Below, piece by piece: positions 23,940 to 32,462 of a stretch of 64,000 bases of DNA (the first letter of the stretch is position 1; each line of letters begins with the position of its first letter). A program made the position numbers and the translations under genes. The stretch covers positions 1-64,000 of the forward strand of contig NZ_JAIWNB010000031.1 in NCBI RefSeq assembly GCF_020215705.1, in the 5' to 3' direction. The DNA comes from Nonomuraea aurantiaca. GTDB lineage: Bacteria; Actinomycetota; Actinomycetes; Streptosporangiales; Streptosporangiaceae. The notes beneath the pieces are model-generated. The model did no database searches. It had not been told where the DNA came from and saw only the letters and a program-made list of their open reading frames with translations.

Positions 23940-24797
23940 TCAACCGAAGGCCACTTTGGCCAGCGAATCGAGCTGATCGGCATCGGACGTGCAGGGCATC
24001 AGCATGAGTTCGTCGCATCCGGCCGCGGCGTAGCCGTCGATCGTCTCGCGCAGCCGGGTGTCGTCGGCGATCAGGCTGTCGGCCAGGAAGCGGGCCTTCT
24101 GGCCTGTGTAGGCGTAGTAGTCGAGCAGGTAGCGGGTGCCGGCCTGTTTACGGTCCGCGCCGGGGGCGACGTAGGCGAGAGCGCCCAGCCTCGGCGTGTC
24201 GGTCCGGCCCGCGTCCGTCCAGACCTGCCGCACCGCGGCGGCCACCTCCGCGTACCGGTGCAGAGGGGTGCTTCCGGAGATCCAGCCGATGCCGTACCTG
24301 GCCGCCCTCGTCATCGAGGCGGCCGAGTTGCCCCCGACCCACAGCGGGATCCGCCCGCGGTCCGGGCGGGGGCCGATGCCGGGGACCGCGCCCTCACCCG
24401 ACCACACGCGCTCCATCTCCTCCAGCAGTTCGTCGAGCCGGCGCCCGCGCCCGCCGTAGGGCACGCCGGTCGCGACGAAGTCGTCCTCCCGCCCGCCCGC
24501 GGCGACCCCCACCACCAGCCGGCCGTTCGCCAGCCGGTCCACGCTGGCCAGTTGCTTGGCCAGGAGCGCCGCGCTCGGCCGGTAGGCGGCCAACAGGATC
24601 GTGGGAGCCAGCGTGATGCGCTCGGTCACGGCCGCGGCGGCCGCCAGCGTCACCACGGTGTCGTAGCTGTCGTAGACCAGCCGGTCGAGCACCGCCAGCG
24701 TGCTGAAGCCGAGCCGCTCGGCCCGACGGGCGAACTCGGCCAGCTCCCGGCCGTCCGTCCCGGGGACGGTGCTCGGCAAACCGACTCCGATGTCCAT
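23940..24797 (-). CDS. LLM-class (luciferase-like, F420-dependent) oxidoreductase
   Basis: The protein has 285 residues. The N-terminus MDIGVGLPSTVPGTDGRELA and the segments GRLVVGVAAGGREDDF and PLWVGGNSAASMTRAARYG are typical of F420- or FMN-dependent luciferase-like TIM-barrel enzymes. Such enzymes reduce or hydroxylate aromatic polyketide intermediates with F420H2 or FMNH2. Which cofactor is used cannot be told from the sequence. It is in the middle of the minus-strand operon 25590-20872. A second family member is at 34009. Confidence 0.88.
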   Translation of the reverse strand: MDIGVGLPSTVPGTDGRELAEFARRAERLGFSTLAVLDRLVYDSYDTVVTLAAAAAVTERITLAPTILLAAYRPSAALLAKQLASVDRLANGRLVVGVAAGGREDDFVATGVPYGGRGRRLDELLEEMERVWSGEGAVPGIGPRPDRGRIPLWVGGNSAASMTRAARYGIGWISGSTPLHRYAEVAAAVRQVWTDAGRTDTPRLGALAYVAPGADRKQAGTRYLLDYYAYTGQKARFLADSLIADDTRLRETIDGYAAAGCDELMLMPCTSDADQLDSLAKVAFG

Positions 24798-24852
24798 GTG
24801 GCCTCCTGTCCGCGCCTTCGATCGTCTCGGCCGCCCCGACGCCGACGACGGC

Positions 24853-25590
24853 TCAGATCCCGCCGTCCACGTTCAGCGTCACGCCGCTGATGTACTGGGA
24901 GGTGTCCCCGGCCAGGAACAGCACCGCGCCGGCCACGTCGTTGGGCCGGCAGAGCCGCCCCAGCGCCGTGATCGCGACGATGCGCTCCACCACCTGCGGC
25001 GGCAGTCCCGCCCCCGGCTCAGTCTCGGTGAGCCCGGGCGCGACCAGGTTGACCCTGATGCCGCGGGAGCCCAGTTCCTTGCACAGCCCGCGGGTGAACC
25101 CGATCAGCGCCGCCTTCGAGGCGGAGTAGTGCACGCCGTTGACCCGCCCGCGGAGCGCCGCCGACGCCCCGATGTTGACCACCGAGGCGCCGTAGGCCAG
25201 CAGGCCCAGCATCGCCTGTGTGACCAGGTAGGCGGAGGTGACGTTGTGGTCGAGCAGCCGCCGCCACTCCTCGCCCGAGATCTCCGCGAAGGGGGCGGCG
25301 CCGTCCACGCCGACGTTGTTGACCAGGACATCGAGGCCTCCGAGCTCGGCCTCCACGGTGCCGGCCAGTCGGCGGTTGTCCTCAGAGTCGGTCACGTCCG
25401 CCCGCACCACCCGGTTGCGGTCGCCGAGTTCCTTCAGCTCCGTGGCGAGGCTGTCGGCGTCCTCGCCCCCGGTGTGGTGACACGCCAGAACGTGTGCGCC
25501 GGCCCGCGCGAAGGCGAGGACCGTGGCCCGGCCGATGCCCCTGGTGCCACCGGTCACCAGCACGCGCTTGCCGTGTAGTCCTTGATCCAC
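24853..25590 (-). CDS. SDR-family ketoreductase (FabG type)
   Basis: The protein has 245 residues from GTG 25588-25590, with AGAGGA eight bases upstream. The cofactor motif is TGGTRGIG, the NNVG motif is present, and the catalytic Ser and YSASK are at their usual places. It ends with the FabG-like VTLNVDGGI. This is the first gene of the minus-strand operon that includes the ACP and cyclase, and it diverges from an O-methyltransferase across a 200-bp gap that should hold both promoters. It likely reduces a polyketide carbonyl. It resembles the SDR at 51974 more than the others. Confidence 0.9.
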   Translation of the reverse strand: MDQGLHGKRVLVTGGTRGIGRATVLAFARAGAHVLACHHTGGEDADSLATELKELGDRNRVVRADVTDSEDNRRLAGTVEAELGGLDVLVNNVGVDGAAPFAEISGEEWRRLLDHNVTSAYLVTQAMLGLLAYGASVVNIGASAALRGRVNGVHYSASKAALIGFTRGLCKELGSRGIRVNLVAPGLTETEPGAGLPPQVVERIVAITALGRLCRPNDVAGAVLFLAGDTSQYISGVTLNVDGGI

Positions 25591-25790
25591 CAGACCATTC
25601 CTCTCGCTGCGTCGTACGGCTCGGCCCATCGTGCAGGCACCGGCTGGTCCGCCCCTCGAGCCCCGGTCGAGAGCCGGCGGCCCCGGCCCCTGCCTCCAAC
25701 CGGCTTCGAGCCTGTCTCCACCCCCTGGTGGAAGCGTCGCCAGCGACCCGGCACGACCGTCGGCGACGGGTGCGAGAAAGGAAGTCACGA

Positions 25791-26798
25791 ATGACGGGCA
25801 TCGCTCCGGACGTCACCACCCCTACCGGACTCATCCGGCTGTGCAACGCCTTTTGCGAGGCGAAAGCCCTGCTCACCGCAGTGGAACTCGACCTGTTCAC
25901 CGAACTGCACGACAACCCGGCGACCGAGGAGGAGATCCGGGAGCGGCTCGGGCTGCACGGCCGCGGCCTGCGCGACTTCCTGCTCCTGCTGACCGCCCTC
26001 GGCCTGCTCGAGCGGCAGGGCGACGGCTACCGCAACGCCCCCGGCTCCGACCAGTACCTGGTGCGGGAGCAGCCGACCTACATCGGCGGGTTCATGCGCC
26101 GGGCCAATGACAACCTCTACCCGGCGTGGGGCAGACTGTCCGACGCCCTGCGCACCGGCCTGCCGCAGGCGCGGGGCGACTTCCAGGACGTCCTGCGCGA
26201 GCCGAAGGTGCTCGGCCGGTTCATCCAGATGATGGACGCGCTGACCCAGGTCCTGGGGCCGCAGCTCATCGAGGCGTTCGACTTCTCCGGCTACGCGACG
26301 CTGCTCGACGTGGGCGGCTGCCGGGGCAACCTCGCCGGCCAGATCGTCAAGGCACACCCGGAGCTGACCGGCAACGTGTTCGACCTGCCGCAGATGGAGC
26401 CGTTCTTCACCGAGCACATGGCTGGCCTCGACCTGACCGGGAGGGTGCACTTCAACGGCGGCGACTTCTTCCAGGACCCGCTGCCGCAGGCCGACGTCGT
26501 GGTCATCGGTCACGTGCTGCACGACTACGACGCCGACAGCCGCCGCTCCCTGGTGCAGAAGGCCGGCGCGGCGGTCCGGCCCGGCGGCGCGCTGGTGGTC
26601 TACGACCGGATGCTGGACGAGGGCCCGGCCCAGGTGGAGAACCTGGTGATCAGCCTGGACATGCTGCTGGTCACCGAGGGCGGCTCGGAGTACCCGGTCG
26701 AGGAGCTCCGGCAGCACGCCGCGCTGGCCGGCTTCACCTCGCTGGAGGAGAAGCGGCTTGGGGACTTCGACACCCTATTGATCTGCCGCAGAGGCTGA
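25791..26798 (+). CDS. SAM-dependent O-methyltransferase 1 (TcmN-C/hydroxyneurosporene type)
   Basis: The protein has 335 residues from ATG 25791 with AAGGAAG upstream; the upstream extension of the frame is not needed. An N-terminal winged dimerisation domain (GLHGRGLRDFLLLLTALGLL) precedes the SAM motif LLDVGGCRGNLAGQI, then the HVLHDYD general-base region and RPGGALVVYDRM. It should methylate a phenol oxygen of the polyketide. Its 3' end overlaps the convergent SchA/CurD gene by 24 bp. Two further O-methyltransferases lie at 27380 and 36634, so up to three methoxy groups are possible. Confidence 0.92.
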   Translation: MTGIAPDVTTPTGLIRLCNAFCEAKALLTAVELDLFTELHDNPATEEEIRERLGLHGRGLRDFLLLLTALGLLERQGDGYRNAPGSDQYLVREQPTYIGGFMRRANDNLYPAWGRLSDALRTGLPQARGDFQDVLREPKVLGRFIQMMDALTQVLGPQLIEAFDFSGYATLLDVGGCRGNLAGQIVKAHPELTGNVFDLPQMEPFFTEHMAGLDLTGRVHFNGGDFFQDPLPQADVVVIGHVLHDYDADSRRSLVQKAGAAVRPGGALVVYDRMLDEGPAQVENLVISLDMLLVTEGGSEYPVEELRQHAALAGFTSLEEKRLGDFDTLLICRRG

Positions 26799-27173
26799 GG
26801 CTTCCGGGTGCCGGGGCACCGCGAACTGGGTGACGCAGCGCAGCCGGCTGGCGTGGAAGGTCCGCAGGAACCCCTCCACCGTGCCGGTGTCGCGCGGCTT
26901 GTTCAGGTAGGGGGCGAGCTTGCGCTCGACCTCCGCCACCCCCGGCTGGGCGGCCATGAACCGGATCACCGCGTCGAGGTCGCCCTCGTACTCGATGAAC
27001 CGCACCAGCGTGCTGTCCCGGATGAACACCGCCGTGGCGAGGATGCGGCCCGCCTGGGCGCCGTCGGCCCCGGAGACCACGTTCCCCGCAGGCCGCCGGA
27101 AGTTGTTGAACACCTCGGCGACCTCGTCCTCGCATCCGCCCTTGATGTCATAAGTGATCGCCGTGTACGGCAT
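26775..27173 (-). CDS. SchA/CurD-like polyketide biosynthesis protein, second copy
   Basis: The protein has 132 residues from ATG 27171-27173. It opens MPYTAITYDIKGGCEDEVAE, closely matching the opening of the 23530 protein, and shares the RDTGTVEGF...RCVTQF ending. It is alone on the minus strand between two plus-strand methyltransferase genes, with its own start region, so it may have moved here by duplication within the cluster. The role is as for the first copy, probably a separate step or a partner subunit. Confidence 0.85.
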   Translation of the reverse strand: MPYTAITYDIKGGCEDEVAEVFNNFRRPAGNVVSGADGAQAGRILATAVFIRDSTLVRFIEYEGDLDAVIRFMAAQPGVAEVERKLAPYLNKPRDTGTVEGFLRTFHASRLRCVTQFAVPRHPEASASAADQ

Positions 27174-27379
27174 GGCAACTCCTCGGGATCGCGAACGTCG
27201 CCCCAGGATGCGCACCGGGGCTCGAAACGCCCTCGCGAACCGCTCGGTCGTGACGCGGCCCCCACTCCATGCCGACTTGATTCGCCTTTGAGCCGCCGGT
27301 GGGAGCTTGCCATGAACGGCAGGACCCTGACCGGCGCAAAGGCGGCCGAAGCGACCTGTCACCCAAAGGAGGATTCGGG

Positions 27380-28438
27380 ATGACCATGAACTCGACCGAC
27401 CGTGTCCCGGAGTCGCAGGGTCCTGGCGAGGAGCAGCAGGAGCTGCTCATGATGCTGGCCGGCAAGTGGGTCGCCGGCACGTTGAACGTGCTCGCCCGCC
27501 TCGGCGTCGCCGACCTGCTCGCCGACGGTCCCCGCGGCGTCGACGAGCTCGCCGCCGAGACGGACACCCACGCGCCGACGCTGCACCGGTTCCTGCGCGC
27601 CGCCGCGTCCGTCGGCGTCTTCGCCGAACGCGCGGACAAGCGTTTCGAGCTGACGCCGAAGGCGCAGTACCTGCGCAGTGATGTGCCGGGCTCGCTCAGG
27701 TACCTCGCCTACTTCTACGGCGAGACCACCGTCTGGAACTGCTGGGGTTACGCCATCGACACCGTACGCACGGGCGAGCCGAACGGCCGCAAGCTGCGTG
27801 ACGGCAAGAACTTCTTCGAGTACCTGGAGCAGGAGGCCCCGGAGTTCGCCGCGGCGTTCCACAAGGCCATGTCCGAGCTGAACGAGAGCCGCGCGCCGAA
27901 GATCGCCGACTCCTTCGACTTCGGGCGGTTCGCCAAGATCGCCGACATCGGCGGCGGCCAGGGCAGGTTCCTGTCGGCGATCCTGCGGCGCTACCCCGCT
28001 TCGCGCGGCATCCTGTTCGACATCGAGACCGCCATCGCGTCGGCGCCGCCCGTCCTGGCCGCGCAGGGCGTCGCCGACCGGGTCGAGCTGGTCAGCGGCA
28101 GCTTCTTCGACCAGGTGCCGAGCGGCGCGAACGCGTACACGCTCAAGGCCGTCATGCACGACTGGGCGGACGCCGAGTGCCGCAAGGTGCTCGGCCGGAT
28201 CCGGCAGGCGATCGGCGACGACGCCGAGGCCCGCGTGCTGATCGTCGACGGGGTGGTCCCCGAGGGCAACGAACCCCACTACATCAAGCTGATGGACATC
28301 TCGATGGCGGTGACCAACGGGGGCCGCGAGCGGACCGTCGCCGACTGGACGGGCCTCTTGGAGGAGTCGGGCTTCGAGGTCGTCGCGATCCACCCGACAG
28401 AGCCGCCGCACAGCATCGTGGAGGCCCGCCCAGTATGA
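27380..28438 (+). CDS. SAM-dependent O-methyltransferase 2
   Basis: The protein has 352 residues from ATG 27380, preceded by AAAGGAGG. It has the same two-domain plan as the first copy: a winged N-terminus (TLHRFLRAAASVGVF), the SAM motif IADIGGGQGRFLSAIL, and VMHDWAD with the catalytic His. It is the first gene of a run with a P450 and ferredoxin (28481-29877), so methylation and hydroxylation may act in sequence on the same position. Confidence 0.92.
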   Translation: MTMNSTDRVPESQGPGEEQQELLMMLAGKWVAGTLNVLARLGVADLLADGPRGVDELAAETDTHAPTLHRFLRAAASVGVFAERADKRFELTPKAQYLRSDVPGSLRYLAYFYGETTVWNCWGYAIDTVRTGEPNGRKLRDGKNFFEYLEQEAPEFAAAFHKAMSELNESRAPKIADSFDFGRFAKIADIGGGQGRFLSAILRRYPASRGILFDIETAIASAPPVLAAQGVADRVELVSGSFFDQVPSGANAYTLKAVMHDWADAECRKVLGRIRQAIGDDAEARVLIVDGVVPEGNEPHYIKLMDISMAVTNGGRERTVADWTGLLEESGFEVVAIHPTEPPHSIVEARPV

Positions 28439-28480
28439 GCAGCAGCGTATGAGCAGCGTGTGAGCAGGAAGGCGAGGAAG

Positions 28481-29677
28481 ATGAGCACCGAAGAGCCCAT
28501 CCCGTACCCGTTCCCCCGCCCGGGGGCGCTCGACGTGCCGGCCGAGCTGCGGGCCCTGCGCGATCGGCCGGTGATCCCCGTGGTGCTGCCGAGCGGCGAC
28601 CGGGCGGTGCTGGTGACACGGTACGAGGACGTGCGGTCCGTGCTGACGGACCCGGCGGTCAGCCGCAACCTCAACCGCCCGGACGCGGCCCGCATGACCT
28701 CGAACAACAAGATGTTCCAGGACGAGAAGATGGATCCGGACCCGCCGGAGCACACCCGGGTCCGGCGGCTGGTGATGAAGGCGTTCACGGCCACGATGGT
28801 GGAGAACCTGCGCCCCAAGGTGCAGGAGATCGTGGACGAGCTGGTGACGAAGATGGAGAACGGGCCGTGCCCGGCGGACGTGTCGGAGGCCGTCGCGTTC
28901 CCGCTCTCCATCCGGGTCATCTGCGACCTGCTGGGCGTGCCGACGGAGGACCAGGACCGCTTCCGCGGCTGGACCGACCGGTTCCTGTCCACCGGAAAGT
29001 ACTCCGGGCCGGAGATCGGCGCGGCGATGGCCGAGATCAACGCCTACATGGGTCAGCTGATCGAGACCAGGCGGGCGCATCCCCGTGACGACCTGATCAG
29101 CGCGCTGACGCAGGTCCACGAGGACGACGACACCCGCCTGAGCGAGTACGAGCTGCACTGGTGGTGCCGGCTGCTCCTGCTGGTCGGCTACGAGACCACG
29201 GCCAGCCAGATCGGCTACATGGTGGCGAAGGTGCTGGCCCATCCCGACCAGCTCGCCCGGCTGCGCGCGGACCTGTCCCTGGTGCCGCTCGCCGTCGAGG
29301 AGGTGCTGCGCTGGAAGCTGCTCAACGGCTCGCTGTCGATGCTGCGCTACGTCACCGAGGACATCGAGGTCGGCGGGGTGACGGTGTCGAAGGGAACCAG
29401 CATCATTCCGGCTGTCGAGTCGGCCAACTGGGACGAGAACGTGTTCTCCTGTCCGCACGAGTTCGACGTCGCGCGGGCGGACAACCATCACCTGACGTTC
29501 AGCGTGGGGCCGCACTTCTGCATCGGCGCCTCGCTGGCCCGTTCGGAGCTGCAGATCGTTCTGGAGACGCTGCTGCGCAGGTTCCCCGACCTGCGACTGG
29601 CCGTGCCCGTGAACGAGCTGGGGCGCAGCGAGGGCACGCTCATCGGCGGGCTGCTCCAAGTCCCTGTGGAGTGGTGA
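28481..29677 (+). CDS. Cytochrome P450 1
   Basis: The protein has 398 residues from ATG 28481 (a GTG at 28460 is in frame but lies closer to the upstream stop). The I-helix is LLLVGYETTASQ, the ExxR motif is EEVLRW, and the heme loop is FSVGPHFCIGASLARSE with the Cys ligand. It is a soluble CYP105/107-like class I enzyme that needs electrons from a ferredoxin, and a ferredoxin gene follows directly with a stop-start overlap. It probably hydroxylates or couples the aromatic polyketide. Overall it resembles the P450 at 37823 (shared SLSMLRYVTEDIE). Confidence 0.94.
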   Translation: MSTEEPIPYPFPRPGALDVPAELRALRDRPVIPVVLPSGDRAVLVTRYEDVRSVLTDPAVSRNLNRPDAARMTSNNKMFQDEKMDPDPPEHTRVRRLVMKAFTATMVENLRPKVQEIVDELVTKMENGPCPADVSEAVAFPLSIRVICDLLGVPTEDQDRFRGWTDRFLSTGKYSGPEIGAAMAEINAYMGQLIETRRAHPRDDLISALTQVHEDDDTRLSEYELHWWCRLLLLVGYETTASQIGYMVAKVLAHPDQLARLRADLSLVPLAVEEVLRWKLLNGSLSMLRYVTEDIEVGGVTVSKGTSIIPAVESANWDENVFSCPHEFDVARADNHHLTFSVGPHFCIGASLARSELQIVLETLLRRFPDLRLAVPVNELGRSEGTLIGGLLQVPVEW

Positions 29678-29679
29678 GC

Positions 29680-29877
29680 ATGCGCGTGACGGTCAACCGC
29701 GACACCTGCTGCGGCAGCGGCCTGTGCGTGGTCGCCGTGCCGCAGGTGTTCGGCCACGACGACGAGACAGTCGTCGTGGTGAACGAGCCGGAGCCGCCGG
29801 CCGCGCTCGCGGACCTCGTCCGCGAGGCGGCCCGGCGCTGCCCGACCGGGACGATCCGGCTGCTCGACGACGAGTGA
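29680..29877 (+). CDS. 3Fe-4S ferredoxin, partner of P450 1
   Basis: The protein has 65 residues from ATG 29680; a GTG at 29674, overlapping the P450 stop, would add two residues. Cluster ligands are visible in DTCCGSGLC and RCPTG, as in actinomycete 3Fe-4S ferredoxins that feed P450s. It is coupled to the P450 gene, so it probably reduces it. A strong hairpin 43 bp downstream ends the operon. Confidence 0.9.
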   Translation: MRVTVNRDTCCGSGLCVVAVPQVFGHDDETVVVVNEPEPPAALADLVREAARRCPTGTIRLLDDE

Positions 29878-29919
29878 GCCGATGCCCACACGAAGAAGAC
29901 GAGTGAGCTGATGCCCGCT

Positions 29920-29960
29920 CGAAGAAGCCGCCGGCGGATCGACCGCCGGCGGCTTCTTCG
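29920..29960. terminator. Perfect 18-bp hairpin between convergent operons
   Basis: Arms 29920-29937 and 29943-29960 are perfectly complementary around a 5-base loop (ATCGA). It lies between the plus-strand ferredoxin and the minus-strand epimerase gene, so it can stop transcription from both sides. Each arm ends in a TTCTTCG/CGAAGAA stretch. Confidence 0.85.
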
Positions 29961-29974
29961 TGTCAGGCCCGTGC

Positions 29975-30976
29975 TCAGCCCACCAGGAGTCTCGCCTCCA
30001 CGTCCGGGTCCAGCCCCGCCAGCTCGTGGGCCGCGCGGTAGCCCTGCTGGGACCCCTCGGGCGTGTCCCCCTCCACCTCGCGCAGCCAGGCCCAGGTGTC
30101 GGCCACGGTCTCCTCGATGGGGCGGCAGCGCAGCCCGGCGGCCACCGCCTTGGACACGTCGGTCCGGTGCAGCAGCTCGTACATCTCGCCGGGCGGCAGC
30201 CAGGCCGGCAGGCCGGTCCACGGCCGGACACCCGCCGCCAGGATCGGCTCCGGGTCGATCCAGCGCAGCTCGGCGCCGGCTCCGGTGACCTCGACGCAGG
30301 CGGTGAGGAAGTCCTCCATCGTGGCGTGCTCCGGCGGGCACACCAGGTTGTAGGCGCCGTGCAGGCCCCGCCCGGCGGCGTCCAGGATCCAGGTGGCCAG
30401 GTCGCGGACGTCGATGTACTGCAGGGAGGCGGTCCGCGGCCCCGGCGCGAGCTGGGGGCCGCCGCGGACGGCGCGGCGCAGCCACCACGGCACCCGCCCG
30501 GAGTTCTCCCGAGGGCCGAAGATCAGCCCCGGCCGCACGCGCAGGGCCCGGTCGCCGAGCGCCTGCTCCGCGGCCACCTCCCCGCCCGCCTTGGCATCCC
30601 GGTAGTCGGTGTCGCCGTCGTCCGGCGAGCCGGCCACCACCGGCCGCTCCTCGGTGAGCGGCGCGGGGACGGGGAAGTCGTAGATCCCGCGGCTGGAGAT
30701 GTAGGTGTAGTGGCCGATGCGGCCGTCCAGCAGTCGCAGCGTGTCGCGGACCACCCGCGGCGCGCCGGACCACGTGTCCACCGCCAGGTCCCACTCGCCT
30801 TCCGCGAGGGGCGCCATGCCGTCCGGGAGGCTCCGGTCGCCGTTGAGCGCCTTCACGCCGGGCGGCGGCTCGTGCCGCCCCCGGTGGAACACCGTCACCT
30901 CCCAGCCTCTGGCCACCGCCGCCTCGGTCACGGCGCGGCCGACGAACTCCGTACCACCAAGCAGGAGAATACGCAT
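29975..30976 (-). CDS. NAD-dependent epimerase/reductase-like protein
   Basis: The protein has 333 residues from ATG 30974-30976. It begins MRILLLGGTEFVGRAVTEAA (GGTxFVG nucleotide motif) and has a YRDAK (YxxxK) catalytic pair at about residue 130. This is the extended-SDR group that includes sugar epimerases and ketide reductases. No other deoxysugar genes are in the window, so it may act on the aglycone or on a sugar already attached. It ends the minus-strand operon SDR-P450-ferredoxin-epimerase. Confidence 0.85.
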   Translation of the reverse strand: MRILLLGGTEFVGRAVTEAAVARGWEVTVFHRGRHEPPPGVKALNGDRSLPDGMAPLAEGEWDLAVDTWSGAPRVVRDTLRLLDGRIGHYTYISSRGIYDFPVPAPLTEERPVVAGSPDDGDTDYRDAKAGGEVAAEQALGDRALRVRPGLIFGPRENSGRVPWWLRRAVRGGPQLAPGPRTASLQYIDVRDLATWILDAAGRGLHGAYNLVCPPEHATMEDFLTACVEVTGAGAELRWIDPEPILAAGVRPWTGLPAWLPPGEMYELLHRTDVSKAVAAGLRCRPIEETVADTWAWLREVEGDTPEGSQQGYRAAHELAGLDPDVEARLLVG

Positions 30977-31007
30977 CTGATCCCTATCTCCAGGCAATCG
31001 GACCGGT

Positions 31008-31208
31008 TCATCCGGAAGAGCGGCCGACACGCACCGCTCCGGACGGGCAGAGGCGCTCCGCGCGGAGCGCCTTGTCCCACGCCTCTCCGGAAGGCGCCTC
31101 CGTCAGCACCACCACTAACCCGTTCTCGTCCTGGTCGAAGACGCCGGGCGCGGTCAGCGCGCACATGCCGGCGCCGATGCACACCCGCTGGTCTCCCTCC
31201 ACACCCAT
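31008..31208 (-). CDS. 3Fe-4S ferredoxin, partner of P450 2
   Basis: The protein has 66 residues from ATG 31206-31208. The cluster motif is CIGAGMC with a later RLCPSGAV. It lies 23 bp after the P450 gene at 31232-32419, which it probably serves. It is a distinct sequence from the 29680 ferredoxin, so each P450/ferredoxin pair looks independent. The third P450 (37823) has no adjacent ferredoxin. Confidence 0.9.
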   Translation of the reverse strand: MGVEGDQRVCIGAGMCALTAPGVFDQDENGLVVVLTEAPSGEAWDKALRAERLCPSGAVRVGRSSG

Positions 31209-31231
31209 TTCCGAGGTCTCCTCCCCCGCGC

Positions 31232-32419
31232 TCACCAGGTGACCGGCAGCGCGTCGATGCCCTGGATCGCGCCCGGCGGGCGGGCGGTCAGCTCCTCCGC
31301 GGACACGGTCATGCGCAGCGTCGGGATCCGCTGCCACAGCGCCGTAAGCGCGATCTGCAGCTCCAGCCGCGCGAGGTTCTGGCCGAGGCACTGGTGGCGG
31401 CCGTAGCCGAAGGCGATGTGACCGCCGGCGTCGCGGCCGGCGTCGAACGTGTCGGGATTCTCGAAGACCTCCGCGTCCCGGTTGGCGAGCGAGCCGGGGA
31501 TCAGGATGCCCTCCCCCTCCTTGATCACCACTCCGTCGATCTCGATGTCGGCGGTGGCGACCCGGAGGTTCGCGCTGTCGGCGATCGACTGGAAGCGCAG
31601 CAGCTCCTCCACGGCGGGCGTGATCGCCTCGGGGTCGGCCCGGATCGCGGCGAGCTGGTCGGGGTTCTCCATCAGCGTGACCGCGCCGAGGGAGATCATG
31701 GCCGCGGTGGTCTCGTGTCCCGCGATGAGCAGCGACATGGCCGCCAGGGCGAGGTCGTCGTCGGAGATCTGGCCGGTGCCGGCCAGTCGTCCGATGAGGC
31801 CGGCACTGTCCGGTGTCTTCTTGTACTCGGTGACCAGGTGCTCGAAGTAGGCCAGCAGTTCGGCGCCCGCCTGTCGGCCCTCCGCGGTGTCGAAGGTCCG
31901 CACCAGCCGGCGGATGGCGTCCTGGAAGAAGTCGCGGTCCTCCCAGGGGGCGCCGAGCAGGCGGCAGATGACCCGGAAGGGCACGGGCAGGGCGAACTCC
32001 CGGTACAGGTCGGCCGGCGGGCCGTGCTCCATCATCTCGTCAAGCGCCTCATGCACGATGCGCTCGATGTCGGCCCGCCGCTCGCGCACCTTCTTCAGCG
32101 TGAAGTCCGGCAGGAACATCCGCCGCTGGATGTCGTGCTCCGGCGGGTCCATCCCGATCAGCGCCTGGCGCTTGCGCTCGGTCAGCAGCACGACCTGCAC
32201 CGAGATGACCGGGAAGCCCGGACGCCTGCGGTCGGAGGACAGTCTCGGGTCCTTCAGCAGCGTCCGGGCCTGGTCGTATCGGGTGACCAGCCACGCGAGC
32301 TGCCCGGCGTGGGTCGTCACCCGGCGCAGCGCCGGGCCCTGCCGCAGCTCCGCGTACGCCGGAGGTGGAAGGTGGGGGCAGACGCGGGCCTGGGGGAAGG
32401 CGGGCGGTGCTGTGGTCAT
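31232..32419 (-). CDS. Cytochrome P450 2
   Basis: The protein has 395 residues from ATG 32417-32419 with CAGGAG upstream. The I-helix is LIAGHETTAAM, the ExxR motif is EELLRF, and the heme loop is FGYGRHQCLGQNLARLE. It is a bacterial class I P450 of the CYP105-like type. It lies between an SDR and a ferredoxin in a minus-strand operon. It should insert oxygen into the polyketide; the site is unknown. Confidence 0.94.
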   Translation of the reverse strand: MTTAPPAFPQARVCPHLPPPAYAELRQGPALRRVTTHAGQLAWLVTRYDQARTLLKDPRLSSDRRRPGFPVISVQVVLLTERKRQALIGMDPPEHDIQRRMFLPDFTLKKVRERRADIERIVHEALDEMMEHGPPADLYREFALPVPFRVICRLLGAPWEDRDFFQDAIRRLVRTFDTAEGRQAGAELLAYFEHLVTEYKKTPDSAGLIGRLAGTGQISDDDLALAAMSLLIAGHETTAAMISLGAVTLMENPDQLAAIRADPEAITPAVEELLRFQSIADSANLRVATADIEIDGVVIKEGEGILIPGSLANRDAEVFENPDTFDAGRDAGGHIAFGYGRHQCLGQNLARLELQIALTALWQRIPTLRMTVSAEELTARPPGAIQGIDALPVTW

Positions 32420-32462
32420 CGCTGCTCCTGCTCGTGTCCTGAACAACCGGCCGGCGGGCGCA

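Noticed and set aside
27359..29659. 766-codon minus-strand frame
   Set aside because: It lies antisense to the methyltransferase and P450 genes, is His/Arg/Gln-rich with no domain, and those genes have clear motifs and start sites.
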